A stretch of 10,711 nucleotides of DNA from Gammaproteobacteria bacterium (GTDB lineage: Bacteria > Pseudomonadota > Gammaproteobacteria > Steroidobacterales > SZUA-146): NCBI GenBank assembly GCA_013002925.1, contig JABDLQ010000144.1, positions 1-10,711 on the forward strand, written 5' to 3'. The notes beneath the pieces are model-generated. The model was not told the DNA's origin. It did not search any database and saw only the letters and a list, made by a program, of their open reading frames with translations. The position numbers were made by a program, and so were the translations under genes. Below are positions 5,675 through 10,711 of the stretch, piece by piece. Numbering within the stretch: the stretch's first letter is position 1; each line of letters opens with the position of its first letter.

Positions 5675-7147
5675 ATGGCACAACTAATTCCGGTAGAAGA
5701 GTTTGATCTGGTGATTTTTGGCGGCACCGGCGATCTGTCGATGCGCAAACTGTTACCCGCGATGTATCACCGCGACCGGGCGGGACAGATCACCGCGGGC
5801 AGTCGCATCATCGCCACTGGCCGTGCACAGATGAGTCAGGAGGCCTATCTGCAGGAGGTAGAGGCAGCCTTGCGAACAAACCTGGATGAAGGAGAGTTCA
5901 CAGACGAACAGTGGCAGATATTCAGCCCCAGGATTCACTATGTGCAATGTGATGCGCTGGCGGTCGATAGCTGGCAGGATCTCAAAGCGGTGTTGCAGGG
6001 ATTCGAGCAGCGCATCCGCGTGAGCTATCTTGCGACACCGCCAAGCCTGTTTGGTCCGATCGCCGCAGGCTTGCGCCATAACGAACTGATCACCCCCGAC
6101 AGCCGCATCGTGCTTGAAAAGCCAGTCGGGCGCGATTTTGCCTCTGCGCAGGACATTAACACCCAGGTCGGAGAGTGTTTCCCGGAAAACCAGATTTATC
6201 GTATTGATCATTATCTTGGCAAAGAAACGGTCCAGAACCTGCTGGCATTGCGGTTTGCCAACTCCATGTTCGAACCCATGTGGCGGCGCAGTGCCATTGA
6301 CCACGTACAGATCACTGTGGCCGAAGACCTTGGGGTAGGCGGCCGCATCGAGTTTTACGATCGCATTGGCGCAATGCGCGACATGGTGCAAAACCATATT
6401 TTGCAGCTCGTGTGTCTGACGGCCATGGAGGCACCGGCGAGTCTTGATCACGACGCCGTTCGTGATGAAAAAATAAAAGTGCTGCGTGCGCTGCGCCCGA
6501 TCGGCGGAGATTTTGTGCGCACAAATACGGTGCGTGGCCAGTACACCGATGGTGCGATCAAGGGACAGACAGTATCGGGATACATGAGCGAGCTTGGCGA
6601 AAAACAAAGCAGCACCGAAACGTTTGTCGCGCTCAAGCTTGAAATCGATAATTGGCGGTGGTCAAACGTCCCGTTTTATGTGCGCACGGGCAAGCGGCTT
6701 AAAACCAAGCATTCGGAAATTGTCGTGCAGTTTCAGGATGTACCACATTCGATTTTTCCGGAGCAAAAATTTAATATCAACCCGAACCGTCTTTCCATTC
6801 GTTTACAACCGGATGAGGGGGTCAAGTTATCTGTGATGGTCAAGGAACCGGGCCCGGGCGGGTTTGATTTGAGGCCAGTGTCATTGGATCTGAGTTTTGA
6901 AGAGACCTTTGGATTGCGCTATCCCGATGCTTATGAGCGGCTGTTGATGGAAGTGCTGCGCGGGAACCCGGCGTTGTTTATGCGCCGCGATGAAGTGGAG
7001 GCTGCCTGGCACTGGGTGGACCAGGTGATATCCGGTTGGGAGGCGTCCAACCAAAAGGTCGAAAACTATGTGGCCGGTTCCTGGGGGCCGACAGCAGCTT
7101 CACTGCTGCTCGATCGCGATGGGCGTGAGTGGTATGCGGATGTCTGA
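5675..7147 (+). CDS. zwf: Glucose-6-phosphate 1-dehydrogenase
   Basis: A 490-residue cytoplasmic enzyme that oxidises glucose-6-phosphate to 6-phosphogluconolactone with NAD(P)+, the entry step to the Entner-Doudoroff and pentose phosphate routes. The coenzyme motif GGTGDLSMRKLLPA is at 16-29. EKPVGRD at 148-154 and the substrate signature RIDHYLGKE at 176-184 are intact. His241 in MRDMVQNHILQ matches the catalytic base. NVPFYVRTGKRL, a conserved substrate-binding stretch, is present near residue 330. Length is typical. GAGG at 5666-5669, 5 bp before the ATG, sets the start. Its TGA shares one base with the pgl ATG (TGATG), so translation is probably coupled. The HexR box over the promoter implies induction when KDPG accumulates. 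Confidence 0.98.
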   Translation: MAQLIPVEEFDLVIFGGTGDLSMRKLLPAMYHRDRAGQITAGSRIIATGRAQMSQEAYLQEVEAALRTNLDEGEFTDEQWQIFSPRIHYVQCDALAVDSWQDLKAVLQGFEQRIRVSYLATPPSLFGPIAAGLRHNELITPDSRIVLEKPVGRDFASAQDINTQVGECFPENQIYRIDHYLGKETVQNLLALRFANSMFEPMWRRSAIDHVQITVAEDLGVGGRIEFYDRIGAMRDMVQNHILQLVCLTAMEAPASLDHDAVRDEKIKVLRALRPIGGDFVRTNTVRGQYTDGAIKGQTVSGYMSELGEKQSSTETFVALKLEIDNWRWSNVPFYVRTGKRLKTKHSEIVVQFQDVPHSIFPEQKFNINPNRLSIRLQPDEGVKLSVMVKEPGPGGFDLRPVSLDLSFEETFGLRYPDAYERLLMEVLRGNPALFMRRDEVEAAWHWVDQVISGWEASNQKVENYVAGSWGPTAASLLLDRDGREWYADV

Positions 7148-7836
7148 TGAGCGTTGAATATCATTTTCGTACACGAGACGAGGCATCTGCCGCTGCGGCA
7201 ACCCGCATTGCCGGGTTGCTTGATTGCGCTTTAAATGCCCAGTCTGCAGCCTCCCTGGTTGTAAGTGGGGGCAGCACACCAGTGGTCTGCTTTGAGCAAT
7301 TGGCGCACAGCGACCTGGAATGGGAGCGCGTACATGTGCTGATGAGTGATGAACGCTGGGTCGCGCCAACCGCAGACAGCAGCAACGAAAAACTTGTGCG
7401 AAGTACTTTACTGACTGACGCAGCAGCGGCCGCCCGCCTGTTACCTGTGTTCCAGCCGGAGATGAGCATCGAGACGCGTTGCCAGATGCTTGATAAAGAA
7501 GTGGACAGCATTCCCCAACCCTTTGCGTGCACTTTGCTTGGCATGGGCGAGGACGGGCATTTTGCATCCCTGTTTCCGGATGCCGCAAACCTCGAGGCTG
7601 GTCTGGATCTCGACACGCAGTCCTCATGGCTTGCGATTGACACAGAGGCCAGCCCCCTGCCCCGTGTCAGCATGACTCTGGCAGCGTTATTGCGCAGCCG
7701 CGAAATTGTGTTATTGATATTTGGTGAAAACAAACGCAAGGTCCTGGATTCGGCCCGTGAATCCATCGACCGGTACCCGGTGTCGCAGCTGCTCGCGCAG
7801 CAAATCACGCCGGTCAGAATTTTCTGGGCTCCCTGA
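7147..7836 (+). CDS. pgl: 6-phosphogluconolactonase
   Basis: A 229-residue cytoplasmic hydrolase (DevB/SOL type) that opens 6-phosphogluconolactone to 6-phosphogluconate, just after zwf in the pathway and on the DNA. Motifs are VVSGGSTP at 38-45 (phosphate-binding loop), SDERWV at 67-72, DSSNEKLVR at 77-85 and LGMGEDGHFASLFPD at 131-145, the last being the active-site signature with His138. Phe139 stands where Thr is usual (GHTASLFP), a mild change next to the catalytic His. The ATG overlaps the zwf stop by one base, so it needs no separate ribosome site; a GTG at 7129 in the same frame would lie inside zwf and is unlikely. The gene ends 23 bp before edd, with a small TGAGG/CCTCA dyad at its stop codon. 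Confidence 0.95.
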   Translation: MSVEYHFRTRDEASAAAATRIAGLLDCALNAQSAASLVVSGGSTPVVCFEQLAHSDLEWERVHVLMSDERWVAPTADSSNEKLVRSTLLTDAAAAARLLPVFQPEMSIETRCQMLDKEVDSIPQPFACTLLGMGEDGHFASLFPDAANLEAGLDLDTQSSWLAIDTEASPLPRVSMTLAALLRSREIVLLIFGENKRKVLDSARESIDRYPVSQLLAQQITPVRIFWAP

Positions 7837-7859
7837 GGGGCCTCAACAGGACGAAGACT

Positions 7860-9704
7860 ATGCACCCAACCATTGAGCGCGTAACCCGGAGAATCATTGA
7901 ACGTAGTCAGCAATCGCGTGAAAGTTACCTGGCACGAATGGATGATGCTGCAGCCCAGGGTCCCGAGCGTACCGCGTTGTCCTGCAGCAACCTGGCCCAT
8001 GGAATAGCCGCTTGCGCAAGCCCGGACAAACAGGCCTTGTCAGGCGACATTATCGCAAATATCGGCATCGTTTCAGCATATAACGACATGCTCAGTGCGC
8101 ATCAGCCGTTTGAGCCGTATCCGCAGCAAATTAAAAATGCTGCGCACAAGGCGGGAGCGGTCGCACAATTTGCCGGTGGGGTGCCGGCAATGTGCGACGG
8201 CGTCACGCAGGGCCAGGATGGCATGGACCTGTCCTTGTTCAGTCGAGACGTGATTGCAATGTCGACCGCTATCGCCCTGTCGCACAATATGTTTGATGCG
8301 GTGGCGTGCCTGGGAATCTGCGACAAAATCGTACCGGGGCTTCTGATTGGCGCGCTGGCCTTTGGTCATTTGCCGACGGTTTTCATTCCGGCAGGACCGA
8401 TGGTTTCGGGCTTGCCGAACAAAGAAAAGGCACGCATTCGGGAAGAATTTGCTGCGGGCAAGATCAGTCGTGAAGAGCTTCTGGCTGCCGAATCAGCGTC
8501 TTATCATGGGCCTGGCACGTGTACGTTTTACGGGACTGCAAACAGTAACCAGATGCTGATGGAGTTCATGGGTTTGCAGCTCCCCGGCGGCTCTTTTGTC
8601 AATCCTGGTACACCGTTGCGTGAGCACCTCACTGATGAGGCGGTCCATACGGTACTGGGTCTGACCAGGCTCGGCAGCAATTACACACCCCTTGCCCGGA
8701 TTGTCAGCGAGCGCGCAATTGTAAACGCGATCGTGGGATTGCTTGCTACCGGTGGATCGACAAATCACACTCTGCACCTGGTTGCGATTGCTGCAGCAGC
8801 CGGCATCGTGATCGACTGGACGGATTTTTCCGAGTTGTCGACCGCCGTCCCACTGTTGGCGCGGGTCTACCCCAATGGTCTCGCCGATGTAAACCACTTT
8901 CATGCTGCCGGCGGTCTGGGCTTCGTAATGTCCCAGCTTCTGGAGGCGGGCATGCTCCATGATGAGGTGCGAACCATCTGTGGCGATGGCTTGAGGTCGT
9001 TTTGCAAAGAACCGGTCATCGCAGATGACGGTATTCAATGGCAACCGCCCGCGGAAGAGTCGCTCAATACCGATATCATCCGGCCGGTAAGCGAGCCATT
9101 TGATCCTGAGGGCGGTTTGCGACTGGTAGACGGGAATATCGGTCGGGCAATTGTCAAAGTATCCGCCGTACAGCCGGAACATCAGAGTATCGAGGCACCT
9201 GCGCGGGTGTTTCTGTCCCAGGATGAGTTTGTAAAAGCTTTCAAAAATAACGAGCTTGAACGTGATTTTGTTGCAGTGCTGCCCTGTCAGGGACCCGCAG
9301 CAAATGGTATGCCTGAACTGCACAAGCTGACCCCTTATCTGGGCGTTTTACAGGGTCGCGGGTTCTCTGTTGCGTTACTGACGGATGGGCGGATGTCTGG
9401 TGCATCGGGGAAAGTCCTTGCGGCAATCCAGGTTACTCCCGAGGCGCTGAATGGTGGCGTTATCGGCAAGATTCGTGACGGCGATACGATAGCGATTGAT
9501 GCGCAGCAGGGCGTACTGGAAGTAACCGCCAGCGATGATGATCCGTTGGCCAGGCCACAACCGACGTTCTCGCTGGAGGCGAACCGCAATGGGATGGGCC
9601 GCGAGCTATTTGGTGTGCTGCGCGCCGCCGTCAACTCGGCGGAACAAGGGGCCAGCGCCTTTGCCGATGACCATGCGCACACGGCGCAGTCAGGAGAAAG
9701 CTGA
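7860..9704 (+). CDS. edd: Phosphogluconate dehydratase
   Basis: A 614-residue [4Fe-4S] enzyme of the IlvD/Edd family that dehydrates 6-phosphogluconate to KDPG, the first committed Entner-Doudoroff step. Three cysteines fit the cluster ligands: Cys112 in AMCDGVTQGQDGMD, Cys154 in CLGICDKIVPG, and Cys221 in GPGTCTFYGTANSNQ. LPGGSFVNPGTPLRE near 241-255 is specific to Edd rather than dihydroxyacid dehydratase, and LTDGRMSGASGK in the C-terminal part is the family signature. AGGACGAAG begins 12 bp before the ATG and supports the start. It sits between pgl and eda, as in Shewanella; in Pseudomonas edd is placed elsewhere. The 1-bp gap to eda suggests coupled translation. Its product KDPG is the effector of HexR. 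Confidence 0.98.
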   Translation: MHPTIERVTRRIIERSQQSRESYLARMDDAAAQGPERTALSCSNLAHGIAACASPDKQALSGDIIANIGIVSAYNDMLSAHQPFEPYPQQIKNAAHKAGAVAQFAGGVPAMCDGVTQGQDGMDLSLFSRDVIAMSTAIALSHNMFDAVACLGICDKIVPGLLIGALAFGHLPTVFIPAGPMVSGLPNKEKARIREEFAAGKISREELLAAESASYHGPGTCTFYGTANSNQMLMEFMGLQLPGGSFVNPGTPLREHLTDEAVHTVLGLTRLGSNYTPLARIVSERAIVNAIVGLLATGGSTNHTLHLVAIAAAAGIVIDWTDFSELSTAVPLLARVYPNGLADVNHFHAAGGLGFVMSQLLEAGMLHDEVRTICGDGLRSFCKEPVIADDGIQWQPPAEESLNTDIIRPVSEPFDPEGGLRLVDGNIGRAIVKVSAVQPEHQSIEAPARVFLSQDEFVKAFKNNELERDFVAVLPCQGPAANGMPELHKLTPYLGVLQGRGFSVALLTDGRMSGASGKVLAAIQVTPEALNGGVIGKIRDGDTIAIDAQQGVLEVTASDDDPLARPQPTFSLEANRNGMGRELFGVLRAAVNSAEQGASAFADDHAHTAQSGES

Positions 9705-9705
9705 A

Positions 9706-10338
9706 ATGGATGCAAGCCGATTGTTGGTGAATTCACGTATCGTTCCAGTGGTCGTAATCAGTCGGCTTGAGCGAGCGGTACCTCTGGCCGAATGTCTTCT
9801 TGAGGCCGGTATCGACGTGATTGAAATAACGTTGCGCACTAACACCGCGCTGGCAGCGATCGAAAGCATCGCCAACCAGGTGCCGGCCATGACAGTAGGT
9901 GCCGGCAGTTTGCGTGAGCCAGGTCAGATTGGTGACATCATAGAAGCCGGTGGACAGTTTGCGGTATCGCCGGGCGCGACAGCGGAGCTCATTGGTGCCG
10001 CTCACGAATATAACCTGCCGCTGGTCCCTGGCGCGGTTACCCCGGGTGAGATGATGAACCTGTTTGCTGCCGGATACTCGCTGCAAAAATTCTTCCCGGC
10101 AGAACTGGCCGGAGGCGCACCGTTCCTCAAATCTATCCATGCGCCGTTACCCGATATCCGCTTCATGCCCACCGGTGGCATCTCTGTACAAAAAGCGGCC
10201 GACTATCTGGCCCTGCCTAATGTCGCCGCAATCGGCGGATCCTGGATCACCCCGCAGCACCTGCTGGACACCGGAAATTTTGCCGAAATTGGCCGCCTCG
10301 CTGCCGAGGCGATCGACATGAGCCGTGTTAAACATTAA
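9706..10338 (+). CDS. eda: KDPG aldolase (2-dehydro-3-deoxy-phosphogluconate aldolase)
   Basis: A 210-residue cytoplasmic class I aldolase that splits KDPG to pyruvate and glyceraldehyde-3-phosphate, completing the Entner-Doudoroff pathway; many relatives also act on 4-hydroxy-2-oxoglutarate. Glu40 in DVIEITLRT is the general acid/base, Lys128 in LQKFFPAE is the Schiff-base lysine, and PTGGIS at 155-160 binds phosphate. VGAGSLREPGQI near 64-75 is conserved. AGGAG at 9692-9696, 9 bp before the ATG, sets the start; the edd stop ends one base earlier. Length is normal. It is the last gene of the operon. I see no hairpin with a T-run after it on the + strand, so termination must use another signal, perhaps Rho or the dyad-rich repeats that follow. 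Confidence 0.97.
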   Translation: MDASRLLVNSRIVPVVVISRLERAVPLAECLLEAGIDVIEITLRTNTALAAIESIANQVPAMTVGAGSLREPGQIGDIIEAGGQFAVSPGATAELIGAAHEYNLPLVPGAVTPGEMMNLFAAGYSLQKFFPAELAGGAPFLKSIHAPLPDIRFMPTGGISVQKAADYLALPNVAAIGGSWITPQHLLDTGNFAEIGRLAAEAIDMSRVKH

Positions 10339-10354
10339 GCACCCCCCCTAAACA

Positions 10355-10522
10355 ACAGAATGCAGGACACCCACAGGATGTCGACGGGAAGCACGCCTGT
10401 CGATACAGGACACGCATCTATGGTCGCCACGGTGTCGATACGGAACAGCTGTTGATATGGGACACCCGCCTGCCACCAGGTGTGTCGATGCAGGACGCCC
10501 ACTGTCAACAGGTGGGTGTCCC
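10355..10522. repeat. Degenerate array of about 18-bp motifs with nested dyads, after eda
   Basis: At least five direct copies of a TGTYGATRYRGGACRCSC-like motif begin near 10379, 10398, 10433, 10450 and 10483. A looser copy lies near 10355 and a partial one at 10503. Starts alternate between short (17-20) and long (33-35) steps, so the higher-order unit is about 50-54 bp. Dyads overlie the copies: 10431-10466 has GGTGTC/GACACC and AACAG/CTGTT arms with a GATAYGG heptamer in each half. CCTGT/ACAGG lies at 10397-10410. A 14-bp arm at 10459-10472 matches 10509-10522 inverted with one mismatch. No reading frame here looks like protein, and I do not recognise a named repeat family. An extragenic palindromic element or a structured RNA at the 3' end of the ED transcript are possibilities. 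Confidence 0.65.
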
Positions 10523-10541
10523 GGGTCTGCAACCCAGACAC

Positions 10542-10570
10542 AAAAAAACCCGGCACCTTGCGGCGCCGGG
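10542..10570 (-). terminator. Intrinsic terminator for the gene entering from the right
   Basis: CCCGGCACC (10549-10557) and GGCGCCGGG (10562-10570) form a GC-rich stem with one mismatch and a TTGC loop. Seven A at 10542-10548 read as seven T after the stem on the - strand. It lies 27 bp past the stop of the - strand gene, as expected for its terminator. On the + strand there is no T-run, so it should not work well for eda. Confidence 0.85.
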
Positions 10571-10597
10571 CAGTAGGGGCTTACATGCGGCGATGGT

Positions 10598-10711
10598 TCA
10601 GAGTGTGTCTGATCTCGAGTCATCCCGGGATTGACCGTTGTGGTCGCGGTAATTTTGGCGGTGCCTGGACCGTTTACCCCGGTGAGCCTTCAACTCATCA
10701 AACTTCGCGAG
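10598..10711 (-). CDS. C-terminal fragment of an unknown, highly charged protein
   Basis: This is the only - strand frame that stays open from the right edge; the other two stop within about 21 bases. It gives 37 residues and then TGA: a helix-like start (LAKFDELKAH) and a strongly charged tail rich in Arg, Asp, Ser and His, ending in SDTL. Such a tail suggests a disordered or nucleic-acid-contacting end, but the fold and function cannot be read. Support comes from the intrinsic terminator 27 bp beyond the stop in the right orientation. The gene converges on eda. No family is recognised. Confidence 0.55.
   Translation of the reverse strand, partial: LAKFDELKAHRGKRSRHRQNYRDHNGQSRDDSRSDTL

Noticed and set aside
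5753..6607. Long open frame of 284 codons on the - strand opposite zwf
   Set aside because: It lies wholly inside zwf, whose motifs are intact, and its translation resembles no family.
8493..9323. Open frame of 276 codons on the - strand opposite edd
   Set aside because: It is a mirror of the edd coding bias; the product has no recognisable domain.
10342..10348. Run of seven C after the eda stop as a phase-variable tract
   Set aside because: It is short, outside any coding region and not at a promoter position, so it has no visible switching role.
10355..10522. Possible CRISPR array
   Set aside because: Copies are degenerate, too short, directly abutting or unevenly spaced, and there are no unique spacers of constant length or cas genes.
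10348..10623. - strand open frame through the terminator and the repeat array
   Set aside because: It would be translated through a strong terminator hairpin, its start lies within another - strand frame, and the product is low in protein-like features.

Overview
The window looks like a chromosomal segment of a gammaproteobacterium with moderate GC content. The main pointer is a HexR-type regulator divergent from zwf-pgl-edd-eda, with HexR boxes in the shared intergenic region. This layout is known from Shewanella-like marine gammaproteobacteria; Pseudomonas has a related hexR/zwf-pgl-eda arrangement. The gmhB-plsC pair fits the same class. The genus cannot be fixed from the sequence alone.

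Region 1 (2-3137, + strand) is the end of a surface-polysaccharide or nucleotide-sugar cluster. It holds the C-terminal end of an unassigned protein, an extended-SDR NAD-dependent epimerase/dehydratase, an RmlC-like sugar 3,5-epimerase with a His-to-Thr change at a conserved active-site position, and a Rossmann plus SAF-domain oxidoreductase of the 'predicted homoserine dehydrogenase' type (COG4091-like). Gaps of 12-23 bp suggest one transcript. A perfect 13-bp triplicate repeat sits at the stop codon of the last gene.

Region 2 (3319-4596, - strand) is gmhB followed 3 bp later by plsC. These cover a step of LPS inner-core heptose synthesis and acylation of lysophosphatidate in phospholipid synthesis. 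The 181-bp convergent gap between regions 1 and 2 (3138-3318) holds the repeat and some weak hairpins. The 149-bp gap 4597-4745, between gmhB and hexR, shows no gene, no convincing terminator and only a poor promoter candidate.

Region 3 (4746-10338) is the Entner-Doudoroff module. hexR is on the - strand; zwf, pgl, edd and eda are on the + strand and tightly packed. Together the four enzymes turn glucose-6-phosphate into pyruvate and glyceraldehyde-3-phosphate. KDPG, the intermediate between Edd and Eda, is the known HexR inducer, so the layout is a self-contained feedback circuit. Two 15-bp HexR boxes lie in the divergent region: one over the hexR start, one over the probable zwf -10.

Region 4 (10339-10711) holds a degenerate array of about 18-bp motifs with nested dyads, then an intrinsic terminator facing the - strand, then the 3' end of a - strand gene that enters from the right edge. 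No RNA genes, insertion sequences or CRISPR arrays were seen, and no clearly undescribed system stands out. The most promising leads are the three-gene sugar cassette and the repeat array after eda.
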